Origin: Paenibacillus sp. JJ-223
GTDB taxonomy: Bacteria > Bacillota > Bacilli > Paenibacillales > Paenibacillaceae
Reading direction: 5' to 3'
DNA length: 64,000 bases
Assembly: GCF_927798175.1 (NCBI RefSeq)
Contig: NZ_CAKMMP010000002.1
Span: 124,001-188,000 of the forward strand
The notes below the pieces were generated by a model that was not told the DNA's origin, made no database searches, and saw only the letters and a program-made list of their open reading frames with translations. Shown piece by piece: positions 26,470 to 35,335 of the stretch; position 1 is the stretch's first letter; every line of letters starts with the position of its first letter. A program made the translations under genes and the position numbers.

Positions 26470-27957
26470 TCAAGATTCTTTATGACCAGTTTGGCCTTTC
26501 AGCTTGTAATGGAGGCAGTGGGTTACCCATCTTTGCGCCGCAGCCGGATTCGATCCGAAGTGAACGTGCGTATAACCGGCCATCACGCTCCCTGCAGCAT
26601 ACCCCTCCTTCTTCATCCCTCGCAGTCCCTTGGTTTCATAGGCAAACGGAGTCTCGAAGCCTTCCTTATAAGTCATGGTGGAGTAATGGAACTCATGCCC
26701 TCTCACTCCTTCTCCTTGTTCCAACAAAAAAGTGCTCTTAACCGCATGGGCTTCACGGTAGCCCAGAGCGGCCCGCTTGGTCTGCATCTGCACATCGGCA
26801 GGCACGATGCCTGCCATCGCATGCGTTTCTCCCTGGCGATCGGTCAGCGTCTCGGCCAGTACCATATAACCCCCGCACTCGGCAAAGAGAGGCATGTCCT
26901 TCCGAACCGCCTCTCTCAAACCTGCAAGAAATCTGCGATTCGCGGCAATGTCGGCGGCAAACTCCTCGGGGAATCCGCCTCCCAGATAGATGCCGTCCGC
27001 ATCATCCGGAATGCCATCACCCGCCAGCGGACTGAAATAGGTCAGCCTGGACCCGGCTTCCTCTAACAGCTCCAGATTGTCGGGATAATAAAAATTGAAT
27101 GCTGCATCTCGTGCCACCGCAATCGTAGGCTGCTGTTCAGAGGTCTGCTGAGTCTTCTGGTGTTCGGATGGGCGCGAAAATTCAGATGTATCTATACTCT
27201 CCCAAGCATCAAGCGGCGGCGCGCCAGCCGCAATCGCCATAATCGCATCCAGGTCGGTGCCTTCGAGCAGCACATCGGCTGCACGCTGGAACAATGGCTC
27301 CAGCTCGCCGCGTTCAATGGCCGGCACCAATCCCAAATGGCGCTCCGGTATCGAAAGCTCCTCATCGCGCTTCAGCCAGCCAACGACAGGAATGCCGCAC
27401 ATTTGCTCAATCGCTTTTTTGACGATACCGTAATGTCCGGCACTGCCGCAGCGGTTCACGATCACGCCCGCAATGTTCAGCTCGGGCTCCAGCTGTTGGA
27501 AGCCAAGCACGATGGCAGCCGCACTGCGGGCCATGCTGCGCACGTCCACGACCAGCAGGACGGGCGTTTGCGTCACGAGTGCAATTTCCGCCGTAGATCC
27601 CGTGTTGCTGAGCGGGTCCTTCCCATCGTAGAGACCCATGACGCCCTCAATGATGGAGATATCCTGCCCGACCGAAGCCTTGGCAAAAGCAGTGCGCACG
27701 TATTCCGGCGATGTCATCCATGCATCGAGATTGCGGGAAGCTCTGCCCGTAACGGCCGTATGATACGTCGGGTCAATGTAATCGGGTCCGCATTTAAAGC
27801 CCTGTACACGCAAGCCGCGGCCGGCAAGGGCCTTCATCAGGCCAAGGGTTACGGTCGTTTTGCCTGCGCCGCTGCCCGTGCCCGCGATAATCAATCGGGG
27901 CCTGTTCACGTCTGTAAAATTCACTTCTTGATTCGAGGCCATGTTCGAATTCGTCAT
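26470..27957 (-). CDS. cbiA: Cobyrinate a,c-diamide synthase CbiA
   Basis: 495 residues. ATP- and glutamine-dependent amidation of the a and c side chains of cobyrinate. The N-terminal ATPase domain has a P-loop GTGSGAGKTTVT (about 25-36) and the C-terminal class I glutamine-amidotransferase domain shows YLGGGFPEEFA, the nucleophile Cys in PLFAECGGYMVL (about 360) and a terminal His region (GYTHVHFGSNP). The ATG at 27957 is preferred to a GTG 12 bases upstream because GAAAGGTGG is well placed. It is the last gene of the cobalamin cluster but is separated from cbiG by 137 bases containing an intrinsic terminator directly before its ribosome-binding site. Expression may depend on readthrough. 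Confidence 0.93.
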   Translation of the reverse strand: MTNSNMASNQEVNFTDVNRPRLIIAGTGSGAGKTTVTLGLMKALAGRGLRVQGFKCGPDYIDPTYHTAVTGRASRNLDAWMTSPEYVRTAFAKASVGQDISIIEGVMGLYDGKDPLSNTGSTAEIALVTQTPVLLVVDVRSMARSAAAIVLGFQQLEPELNIAGVIVNRCGSAGHYGIVKKAIEQMCGIPVVGWLKRDEELSIPERHLGLVPAIERGELEPLFQRAADVLLEGTDLDAIMAIAAGAPPLDAWESIDTSEFSRPSEHQKTQQTSEQQPTIAVARDAAFNFYYPDNLELLEEAGSRLTYFSPLAGDGIPDDADGIYLGGGFPEEFAADIAANRRFLAGLREAVRKDMPLFAECGGYMVLAETLTDRQGETHAMAGIVPADVQMQTKRAALGYREAHAVKSTFLLEQGEGVRGHEFHYSTMTYKEGFETPFAYETKGLRGMKKEGYAAGSVMAGYTHVHFGSNPAAAQRWVTHCLHYKLKGQTGHKES

Positions 27958-27974
27958 TCGTCGCTCCACCTTTC

Positions 27975-28004
27975 AAAAAAACCGCACCGAAAAATCGATG
28001 CGGT
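27975..28004 (-). terminator. Intrinsic terminator between cbiG and cbiA
   Basis: On the minus strand, AACCGCA pairs with TGCGGTT (28005-27999 with 27986-27980) and the loop contains a TCGA/TCGG extension. A run of T follows immediately (27980-27975). The T-run abuts the GAAAGGTGG ribosome-binding site of cbiA, so termination or hairpin formation would directly affect cbiA expression. Confidence 0.75.
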
Positions 28005-28094
28005 TCAATCCTGTTCGTTTAGATGCTGCGGGGAAATCAGGTTTACTTTAATTTCGTCGCAGTCTCTCATTCCTGCATTTTGCAAAATGATCAA

Positions 28095-29180
28095 TCAAAA
28101 TGGGATGCGGGCAACCGACAGCGTCAAATTGCCGCTTTTTTTCTTCTCCAGTAACCAGTGGTCCGCACCGGAAGAAAGCAGTGCCGCCGGTTCGCACACG
28201 CCGTAAGCTCCTGTGTACTTGAACACCGTTTCCGACGGGTTTGGCAGCTCGACCGCGTTCAACTCCGCCGGCGTATACGTGACCAGCTCCCAGCCGTACT
28301 TGGCGCAAAGCGCAAGCAGGCCCTCTTCGTCTTTTTTCAAGTCAATGGTAGCTACGTTGCGCACGCTTTTGACCGATAGGGACAGCTCCTCCAATGTGGC
28401 GAGCATTTCCCGCTCCAGCTCCTCCATGGCCGTACCGCGATTGCAGCCCATGCCAAGCACCAGGCTCTTCGGACGGTAGAGCACCCCGTTGCTGAGGAAA
28501 CGCTCCTGCTCGGCCTTTGTCAGCAGGCGATCGCTGACGACCAATGCGGCATTGAAGTCGAACGATGCTGCGTCCTCCAGACGATCGAACACGCGAATGT
28601 GATCCGGGACGGGTTTGTCGTACTTCCACCAGTTCCGCTCCCCGGTTTCCCGGATCAAAGCCACAGGCTCCTCGTTCACGACGGCGGCGCTGACAGGCGT
28701 GGCCTTGTCGAAGCTGTCCACCGTCCAGCCCAGCTCGCGGCCGAACAGGTCAACAGGGATCGTGCCCTGCACGTCGGAAGCCGTCGTAATGACGGCGTGC
28801 GAACCAAGCACACTCGCCACTTGCCGGGTCAGCTCGTTTGCGCCGCCCAGATGCCCGGACAGCACGCTGATGACGTTCTCGCCGCGGTCATCGATGACGA
28901 GCACGGCCGGGTCCACTTTTTTGTCGACCAACAGCGGCGCGATCATACGTACCACCGCTCCGAGCGAAATGATGAGAATGATGCCGTTGTACTGTTTGAA
29001 CAGGTCCGGCAAAATCAGCTTTACGGAACCCTCGAACATGCGATAGCCGAGTTCTTCTTCGTCTCCCCGCGCAAACTTGGTCATGTAGTATACGTCGGTA
29101 CCGGGGAATTGTCCGGCCAGCTCGCGTGCCATTTGCACGCCATGCTTTGTGATCGCCACAACCGCAAACGGGTTACTCAC
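28095..29180 (-). CDS. cbiG: Cobalt-precorrin-5A hydrolase CbiG
   Basis: 361 residues. Opens the delta-lactone ring of cobalt-precorrin-5A and releases acetaldehyde, a step particular to the anaerobic pathway. Sequence landmarks: the N-terminal domain with LILPDLFKQYNGIILIISLGAVVRMIAPL and DPAVLVIDDRGENVISVLSGHLGGANEL (about 85-120), a linker, and the C-terminal CobE-like domain LVLGMGCNRGT...EELEREM. The start is GTG at 29180, 8 bases inside the end of cbiF. This overlap ties it to the cbiL-cbiF-cbiG block. Confidence 0.95.
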   Translation of the reverse strand: MSNPFAVVAITKHGVQMARELAGQFPGTDVYYMTKFARGDEEELGYRMFEGSVKLILPDLFKQYNGIILIISLGAVVRMIAPLLVDKKVDPAVLVIDDRGENVISVLSGHLGGANELTRQVASVLGSHAVITTASDVQGTIPVDLFGRELGWTVDSFDKATPVSAAVVNEEPVALIRETGERNWWKYDKPVPDHIRVFDRLEDAASFDFNAALVVSDRLLTKAEQERFLSNGVLYRPKSLVLGMGCNRGTAMEELEREMLATLEELSLSVKSVRNVATIDLKKDEEGLLALCAKYGWELVTYTPAELNAVELPNPSETVFKYTGAYGVCEPAALLSSGADHWLLEKKKSGNLTLSVARIPF

Positions 29181-29970
29181 CGGCCTTCACCCCTTTGCGG
29201 TAGCCGTGCGTGAAGGTTTTGTCGTACAGCTTGGAGCGGTGGACATCCCGGTTCACGATGTCGGGATCGAGCGCCCATCCGGCCAAAATCATCGCATGCA
29301 TCGTAATGCCTGCGGCACGCAGGTCGGCTGGGAGGTTTGCCAGCGTCGTACGCACGATTTTCTGATCAGGCCATGTCGCCCGCTGAACGACGGCCACCGG
29401 CGTATCCTCGCTCCAACCGGCCGCGAGGAATTCGTTTACGACCTTTTTCGCCAGCGTTGCGCTCAAGAATAATGCCACCGTGCAGTGATGCGAGGCCAGA
29501 TCGCGCAGCTTCTCCCGCTCCGGCACGGGCGTACGGCCCTCGGCACGGGTCAAGATGACCGTCTGCGTCAGGTCCGGCACGGTCAATTCGGCGCCGAGCA
29601 CTGCCGCCGAGGCAAATACCGAGCTGACGCCCGGAATGATCTCGTAAGCAACGCCCTGCTGCTTGAGCAGCACCATCTGTTCCAAAATGGCGCCGTACAC
29701 GGCCGGATCGCCCGTATGTACGCGAGCTACGCTCCGCCCTGCGCGCACGGCCTCGCCCATCAGCTCGACCTGCCGCTCCAGGTCCATGCCCGAGCTTTGC
29801 AGCACTTCGGCTTCCGGCTTCGCCGTCGCGATCAATTCGTCATTGACGAGCGAATCGGTGTACAGCACCAGGTCGGCGCTGCGCAAAATGTTCGAACCTT
29901 TGACCGTGATCAGCTCGGGATCGCCGGGTCCGGCGCCGACGATGTATACTTTCGGTTCCAATGTTTTCAT
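29173..29970 (-). CDS. cbiF: Cobalt-precorrin-4 C11-methyltransferase CbiF
   Basis: 265 residues. S-adenosylmethionine-dependent methylation of cobalt-precorrin-4 at C11. Shows the class III methyltransferase signature VYIVGAGPGDPELITVKG (about 8-25), VARVHTGDPAVYGAI and the GVSSVFASAAVL region. The ATG at 29970 forms an ATGA overlap with the stop of cbiL and has GGTGGTGAG before it; a longer in-frame extension to 30036 lies inside cbiL and was rejected. Confidence 0.95.
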   Translation of the reverse strand: MKTLEPKVYIVGAGPGDPELITVKGSNILRSADLVLYTDSLVNDELIATAKPEAEVLQSSGMDLERQVELMGEAVRAGRSVARVHTGDPAVYGAILEQMVLLKQQGVAYEIIPGVSSVFASAAVLGAELTVPDLTQTVILTRAEGRTPVPEREKLRDLASHHCTVALFLSATLAKKVVNEFLAAGWSEDTPVAVVQRATWPDQKIVRTTLANLPADLRAAGITMHAMILAGWALDPDIVNRDVHRSKLYDKTFTHGYRKGVKAGE

Positions 29971-30683
29971 TTGCTCACCACCATCAGGGTCAAATATTCC
30001 AGCTCCTGCCCTTTCAGCTCGCGTGCGTCGCGCCAAACCAGCTCATACGGAGAAGTCACTTTCGTGACCACCGAAGCTTTGCCGCCCAGTCCCATTTCGT
30101 CCAGCAGCTCCAGCATCAGGTCAAGCACCTTGGCCACCTTGATGAACACGATCGTATCGTGGTTCTCGATCGCTTTCCGCATCGCCTCCTTGTCGGAAGT
30201 CGCCGGAACGATGCCCACCTGCTCATCGCCGTCCGCCAAATGCATGTCCAGCGCCGCCGCCGCACCCAGCACGGACGAAATGCCCGGAATCGATGAGATC
30301 GGCACTTCCGGATGTAGCTCGCGCATCAAACGCGCAAGGTGAATGAACGTGCTGTACAGGTTCGGATCGCCCTCGGTCACGAAAGCCACGTCCTTGCCTT
30401 CCTTCAGCGCCCCCCAGCATGCTTCCACCGTTTTGTTCCACTCGCGTTCCAGCACGACCGGGTCTTTCGTCATCGGAAAGATCAGGCCAAGCATTTCCTT
30501 TTCTTCGGGGTTCACGTACAGCTCCACGATTTCGTGGGCATACGATTTGCCGCCCTTCCGCTTCTTCGGATACGCAACGACCGGGCATTCCCGAATCATG
30601 CGATACGCTTTGACCGTAATCAGTTCCGGGTCTCCCGGACCGACGCCTACGCCATACAGCGTGCCTACTGCTGCCGTGCTCAT
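29967..30683 (-). CDS. cbiL: Cobalt-factor II C20-methyltransferase CbiL
   Basis: 238 residues. Methylates C20 of cobalt-sirohydrochlorin, the first methylation after cobalt insertion. The tetrapyrrole methyltransferase motif GTLYGVGVGPGDPELITVKA is at residues 8-27; VAFVTEGDPNLYSTF and IPGISSVLGAAAAL follow. Compared with CbiF it retains the longer RKGGKSYAHEIVELY insertion typical of C20 enzymes. It overlaps cbiET upstream by ATGA and cbiF downstream by ATGA. Confidence 0.95.
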   Translation of the reverse strand: MSTAAVGTLYGVGVGPGDPELITVKAYRMIRECPVVAYPKKRKGGKSYAHEIVELYVNPEEKEMLGLIFPMTKDPVVLEREWNKTVEACWGALKEGKDVAFVTEGDPNLYSTFIHLARLMRELHPEVPISSIPGISSVLGAAAALDMHLADGDEQVGIVPATSDKEAMRKAIENHDTIVFIKVAKVLDLMLELLDEMGLGGKASVVTKVTSPYELVWRDARELKGQELEYLTLMVVSK

Positions 30684-31981
30684 GTTGTTTGCCCCTTTCT
30701 CTCTTCCGCTCCGCTCTCGCCGGTTAGCTCTTCCGTCTTGTGCCGACCTGTGATCACGTAGATCGGGTTCAGTCCGTCGAAACGCGTCATGTTCAGGATC
30801 GGTTTGCTGCGCGCCGTCTGCAGCAGCGTCACCGATGCATCCAGGCCTGCGCCCTGCATGGCCTTCATGCTGTCATGCAGCGTTTCGATCGTCGCTGCAT
30901 TGACCACGATGCGTCCCTCCGGACGCAGCCGGGACGCGCAGAGCGCGATCAGCTCGGCGAGCTCGCCGCCGCTGCCGCCGATGAAGACGGCGTCCGGGTC
31001 GGGCCAGCCGTCCAGCCCCGCAGGGGCCTTGGCATGCAGGACGGTGAAGTCCGTCCGGAATTTGATGCGATTGGCCTCGATGTTCGCGAGGTCGCCTTCA
31101 TTTTTTTCGACGGCGAAGACTTGGCCCTTCGGCGCAAGCCGCGTGCACTCCACGGCCACCGAGCCGGAGCCCGCTCCGATGTCCCACACGACGCTGTCGT
31201 CCCGCAAGCACAGCTCGGACAGGCTGAACACGCGCACTTCGCGCTTCGTGATCAAGCCCTTCTCCGGCTTGCGCTGGTGGAACTCCTCATCCGCAAAGCC
31301 GAACCCTCGGCGCGCCGGCGGCGCATCCTTGCGGCGCAGCAAAATGACGACGTTCAGCGGACTGCATTCCGTCTCTGCCAGCTCGTCCAGCGTGTAACGT
31401 CCTGTACGCTCATCCTTGCTGCCAAGGTTTTCGGCCACAAACGCATCGTATTCGGTCATTCCGAAATGCTGCAAATATGCGGCAATGGCGGCGGGGCTGT
31501 TTTTGTCGTCGGTCAGCAGCGCGATTTTGGCCTTACCGTCGATGCGCTGCGCCAGCCCTTGCAAGGGCCGACCGTGCACGCTCTCCAGCACGGCGTCCTG
31601 CCAGCTCTCGCCCAGCCGGGCAAATGCCAGCTGCAGCGAGCTGAGATTCGGCCGGATGTCCAGCGCATCCGGGCCCAGCTTACGCGCCATGTACCCGGCG
31701 ATGCCGTAGAACAGCGGGTCCCCTGAGGCAAGCACGACCACGTTTTGCGTGGCATGAAGCTCCTTTATTTTTGCGACCAGTTCGCCCAGTCCGCTTCGGA
31801 TCGTTAATTTCTCGCCTGCAAACGCAGGAAAGAACTGCAGCAGCCTCTCGCCGCCAACCAGCACGTCCGCCTGCTCGATGCAAGCGAGGCTGTCCGCAGT
31901 CAAGCCTGCTGCACCCTCCTCGCCAATGCCGATCATGCGGATCTTTCGATCATTCGTTTCCGTTGATGCCGTCCAGTTCAC
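30680..31981 (-). CDS. cbiET: Fused CbiE-CbiT: cobalt-precorrin-7 C5-methyltransferase / C15-methyltransferase (decarboxylating)
   Basis: 433 residues joining two enzymes that are separate in Salmonella. Residues 16-220 are CbiE (IRMIGIGEEGAAGLTADSL at the start, VVLASGDPLFYGIAGYM). Residues 230-433 are CbiT, with the methyltransferase loop VWDIGAGSGSVAVECTRLAP (about 270) and AVFIGGSGGELAELI. The arrangement equals CobL-type fusions. The start is GTG at 31981, preceded by GGGAGGGCGGAAGTAA, and it lies within the last codons of cbiD (32-base overlap). It is coupled by ATGA to cbiL. Confidence 0.94.
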   Translation of the reverse strand: MNWTASTETNDRKIRMIGIGEEGAAGLTADSLACIEQADVLVGGERLLQFFPAFAGEKLTIRSGLGELVAKIKELHATQNVVVLASGDPLFYGIAGYMARKLGPDALDIRPNLSSLQLAFARLGESWQDAVLESVHGRPLQGLAQRIDGKAKIALLTDDKNSPAAIAAYLQHFGMTEYDAFVAENLGSKDERTGRYTLDELAETECSPLNVVILLRRKDAPPARRGFGFADEEFHQRKPEKGLITKREVRVFSLSELCLRDDSVVWDIGAGSGSVAVECTRLAPKGQVFAVEKNEGDLANIEANRIKFRTDFTVLHAKAPAGLDGWPDPDAVFIGGSGGELAELIALCASRLRPEGRIVVNAATIETLHDSMKAMQGAGLDASVTLLQTARSKPILNMTRFDGLNPIYVITGRHKTEELTGESGAEERKGQTT

Positions 31982-33098
31982 TTACTTCCGCCCTCCCCAG
32001 TTCCATTCCTTTCATCGTGACAAGCACGACCTCTACCGTTAAACCGCCCCCGGCATGTTCCAGACAGTGCCTGCAGGCATATGTACACAATTTTTCGAAA
32101 TATGGCAAAAATCCGGCCTCCGTCATCATATCTGCCACCTGCGTCGCCGTGTTGGCTTCCTCGATCGCCTGGGCCAATTCTTCTCCCGCCCCGGTTTCCC
32201 GAGCCACGGACGCAAGAAATCCAAAATCCACCGGCGCGCTCTTGGAATGGACCATCATGACGCCTTGAGCCACTTTGGCAAACTTGCCTGGCATACCCAC
32301 GAGGCTGATGCGTTTCATGCCAAGACGTTTGCCGTGTTTAATGGCAAAGCCAACGAAGTCGCCCATCTGAATAAAGGCTTCCTCCGGCAGCTCGGGCATC
32401 ATCTTCATGGCGTATTTCTCGCTGCTGCCCCCGGTCGTCAGCACGATGTGCTCGCAGCCCGAAGCCTGCGCGACCGATATGGCCTGCACCACGCTGGCCC
32501 TGTAGGCCGACGTGGAGAACGGCACGACCACACCCCGCGTGCCCAGGATGGAGATGCCGCCTATGATACCCAAGCGGGAATTCAGTGTTTTCTTGGCGAT
32601 TTCCTCGCCGTCGGGCACGCTGATGACTACCCGTACGCCGCGTGCCGCACCATGCTCGGCGAGTACCTGCGTGACCGCTTCGGTGATCATGCGCCGCGGC
32701 ACGGGATTGATCGCCGCCTCGCCGACCGGCACGGGAAGCCCCGGTTTGGTCACCCGGCCCACGCCAATGCCTCCGTCCAGCTCGACGCCCGGCTCGTCCC
32801 GCCACGTGACATGCGCGATGATCTTCGCCAGATGCGTGGCATCGGGATCGTCGCCGGCATCTTTGATCGTGGCGCAAGTCGCCACGCCTTCTTTCAATTC
32901 CTGCTCCTGCAGCTCGAACGAGTGGTCAAAACCTGCCGGCAGCGATACGACAGCCCGATCCGGCACAATGCCGGTCAGCAGCAGCTGCGCGGCCCCTTTC
33001 GCCACGGCCGTTGCGCACGCCCCTGTCGTAAAGCCGGAACGCATCGGTTTATCCGGATCCGGGGCCTCTCCGCTTTTCATGCGTTTTTTTTCCATCAT
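31950..33098 (-). CDS. cbiD: Cobalt-precorrin-5B C1-methyltransferase CbiD
   Basis: 382 residues. Methylates C1 during ring contraction in the anaerobic pathway. The N-terminal signature MRSGFTTGACATAVAKGAA (19-37) is diagnostic, with GVGRVTKPGLPVPVGEAAINPVPR and VISVPDGEEIAKKTLNSRLGIIGGISILGTRG further on. GGGAGG lies 9 bases before the ATG at 33098. A 309-base gap separates it from cbiC, upstream in the operon, and holds a MITE-like element. Confidence 0.95.
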   Translation of the reverse strand: MMEKKRMKSGEAPDPDKPMRSGFTTGACATAVAKGAAQLLLTGIVPDRAVVSLPAGFDHSFELQEQELKEGVATCATIKDAGDDPDATHLAKIIAHVTWRDEPGVELDGGIGVGRVTKPGLPVPVGEAAINPVPRRMITEAVTQVLAEHGAARGVRVVISVPDGEEIAKKTLNSRLGIIGGISILGTRGVVVPFSTSAYRASVVQAISVAQASGCEHIVLTTGGSSEKYAMKMMPELPEEAFIQMGDFVGFAIKHGKRLGMKRISLVGMPGKFAKVAQGVMMVHSKSAPVDFGFLASVARETGAGEELAQAIEEANTATQVADMMTEAGFLPYFEKLCTYACRHCLEHAGGGLTVEVVLVTMKGMELGRAEVSELDGINGNE

Positions 33099-33145
33099 GG
33101 TCGTTGACCTCCCGTTCGTACTTGTTGCTTCGATATAGATTGCAA

Positions 33146-33341
33146 TTATATAGGTTGAACAAATGATTATTACACGGGGCCACTACGTGGTCAGAACCAT
33201 CTTCCGATCGCTCTTATCCCCGGATTTTTTTGATCCCTTTTTTTCAAGGGGAACATCCGGGGATAAATACGAACGCTTCGCTTCTCCAGATTTTTTCTGC
33301 CCTCTCCGTTATCGTGTAAGCATGCAGTTCAACCTATATAA
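33146..33341. mobile_element. MITE-like element with 15-bp terminal inverted repeats between cbiC and cbiD
   Basis: TTATATAGGTTGAAC (33146-33160) and its exact reverse complement GTTCAACCTATATAA (33327-33341) bound a 196-bp non-coding segment. The ends could also be read as TATAGGTTGAAC with flanking TA dinucleotides, as in Tc1/mariner-type elements. Inside is a perfect 12-bp stem TTATCCCCGGAT/ATCCGGGGATAA (33214-33225, 33255-33266) nesting a CCCTT/AAGGG hairpin, plus a CCAC/GTGG dyad near 33182. No ORF is present. It fills most of the only gap between cbiC and cbiD. Confidence 0.6.
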
Positions 33342-33407
33342 CATGAGATTCTTTTATAGCAACCCAGTTCCTCAGCTCCTGGGCGTACTTATAGAATGCT
33401 ATAGCCA

Positions 33408-34055
33408 TTAGGCTTTGGCCGCCATCAGGGAGATCGCGTTCAATGCAGCGACCACGATGGTGCTGCCGCCCTTGCGGCCGATGTTGGTGATGAACGGAAT
33501 GTCGAGTTTGCGCAGCTCGTCCTTCGATTCCGCCGCAGACACAAAGCCGACCGGCATACCGATAATCAGGCCCGGCTTGGCTTCGCCTTCTTTGACCAGA
33601 CGAATCAGCTCCAGCAAAGCGGTAGGCGCGTTCCCGATGGCATAAATGCCGCCCTCGTACGTTTTTACCGCTTTGCGCGTGGAAATGATCGCACGGGTTG
33701 TGTTCAGGCGTTTCGCCTCTTCAATGACGTCCGCATCGGAAATATGCACATGCACGTCCCCGCCGAAGCCGCGAATGCGGTCTTTGCTCACGCCGGCCTG
33801 GATCATCTGCACGTCCGCGATGACGGACTGGCCGGCACGAAGCGCTGCGATGCCTGCCGCAATCGCGTCCGGATGGAACACCATGCTGCGTCCGAGCTCA
33901 AAATCCGCGGAAGCGTGAATGACGCGTTGCACCACAGGATATTGTTCAGCCGTGAATGGATGCTCGCCGAGTTCCTCGGTAATCATTTCGAAGCTTTTTC
34001 CTTCAATTTCCTGCGGCTGTACGGTGAGCGGTTTAAATTCCGTTTTGAAATCCAT
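33408..34055 (-). CDS. cbiC: Cobalt-precorrin-8 methylmutase CbiC
   Basis: 215 residues. Moves a methyl group from C11 to C12 to give cobyrinate. The conserved catalytic His is in VVQRVIHASADFELG (about 43), and DVQMIQAGVS and GMPVGFVSAAESK are family signatures. GAAGGAG lies 9 bases before the ATG at 34055; the upstream ATG at 34073 is not supported. Gaps of 509 bases upstream and 309 bases downstream separate it from its operon neighbours. Confidence 0.95.
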   Translation of the reverse strand: MDFKTEFKPLTVQPQEIEGKSFEMITEELGEHPFTAEQYPVVQRVIHASADFELGRSMVFHPDAIAAGIAALRAGQSVIADVQMIQAGVSKDRIRGFGGDVHVHISDADVIEEAKRLNTTRAIISTRKAVKTYEGGIYAIGNAPTALLELIRLVKEGEAKPGLIIGMPVGFVSAAESKDELRKLDIPFITNIGRKGGSTIVVAALNAISLMAAKA

Positions 34056-34124
34056 GTGCCTGCACTCCTTCATTATTGAAAATGGTATTAACGGTCATGG
34101 CGTTCCCTGTTCTCGGCTTCTTTC

Positions 34125-34306
34125 TCACGAACCTGAGACACCTTATTCGGGTGTTTTCACACACTTCTTTAGGCTAACGAACATCAGCATCGTTATTGGC
34201 GGGAATCCGGACGAAAGTGACCTTTATACTGCCAAATAGCGTGCCTCAGGTTCGTTACAGTTCCAAGAAGCTTTTTTTCGCAAAATAAGGTGTCTGATGT
34301 TCGTTA
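34125..34306. repeat. Four-copy 27-bp inverted repeat array (cluster B)
   Basis: Copies at 34125-34151 (+), 34175-34201 (+), 34231-34257 (-) and 34280-34306 (-). Spacers are 23, 29 and 22 bases, the same architecture as cluster A at 19250-19432. The third copy is the most consensus-like. The rest of the 509-base cbiJ-cbiC gap (34056-34564) has a short run of four 9-bp GTGCTTTGT-like units (34399-34434) and no gene. Confidence 0.85.
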
Positions 34307-34564
34307 TATTTTCGGGCCCTGCTTAACTTGAATTTGAATGGTTCAAATTCCAACTAAATAATCAGGCTTAGCCGCTCCGGTTGTCCCCATGATTGTACGT
34401 GCTTTATGTGCTTTGTGTGCTTTGTTTGCTTAGTGTTCTGTTTGTATTGCGCTCAACTGTACATTTCGCCGTTCATATGACGGTTAAACTGAACGTCTTC
34501 AAGCTCGCCTTAAATTGGCCCGGAATACGGTTATTTTTAATTAATCCGGGTTGCTGCACCCATA

Positions 34565-35335
34565 TTACTTATGAAAAATACGCCCTAACTCTTCCAATAC
34601 GCCTTCGTAATGGTCAAACACCGTACCGAACTCGACCTCCGGTCTGGCGATCAGCACGACATGGATGCCCAGTTCCAGCGCCGCTTGCACCTTCTCGTCG
34701 ACTGCGCCGGTTTTGCCGCTTTCCTTGGTGACCATCACTGTCGTGGCATAATGTTTATATAAGGCTTCATTCAGTTCGCGTGAAAAAGGTCCCTGCATCG
34801 CAATGATGTTACGCTGCTCCACACCCAGCTCCCCGCATTTCTCCATGTTGTCGAGACGCGGCAGCATTCGCGCCACCAATCGAACGTCCGGATCGCCGAG
34901 CAGGTGCTTTGTGAAAATTTGCAGCGTTTTGCTGCCCGTGGTCAACATGACTGATCCTTTAAGCTCCTTGGCCTTGATCGCTGCTTCCTCGTAAGACGGC
35001 ACGACATGAAGCAGCGGATGATCGTCATAGGCCAGTCCTGTCCGTTCATAACGGATATAGGGAATATCCGCCTGTTTAGCCGCTTCCATCGCATTGGCAT
35101 GGGCTTCCTCCGCAAATGGATGGCTTGCATCGACAATGGCTTTGCTGCCTTGCTCGCGGGCCAGCTGCGCCATTGCTTCAGCGGTCATGCGGCCTGTCCG
35201 CACCTTTAACCCGGCTTCCGCCAGACTGTTCGCCGCACTCTCCGTTACCACCGACGTTAACACTTCAACACCGGTTTCGTGAATGCGTAACGCCAACTCC
35301 CGCGCATCGCTTGTTCCGCACAACATCAGGATCAT
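34565..35335 (-). CDS. cbiJ: Cobalt-precorrin-6A reductase CbiJ/CobK
   Basis: 256 residues. NAD(P)H-dependent reduction of a double bond in the macrocycle. The start MILMLCGTSDARELA is typical of the family, as are VDASHPFAEEAHANAMEAA (about 68-86) and the C-terminal VMVTKESGKTGAVDEKVQAA. The ATG overlaps the cbiX stop as ATGA. Downstream, cbiC is 509 bases away. Confidence 0.93.
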   Translation of the reverse strand: MILMLCGTSDARELALRIHETGVEVLTSVVTESAANSLAEAGLKVRTGRMTAEAMAQLAREQGSKAIVDASHPFAEEAHANAMEAAKQADIPYIRYERTGLAYDDHPLLHVVPSYEEAAIKAKELKGSVMLTTGSKTLQIFTKHLLGDPDVRLVARMLPRLDNMEKCGELGVEQRNIIAMQGPFSRELNEALYKHYATTVMVTKESGKTGAVDEKVQAALELGIHVVLIARPEVEFGTVFDHYEGVLEELGRIFHK

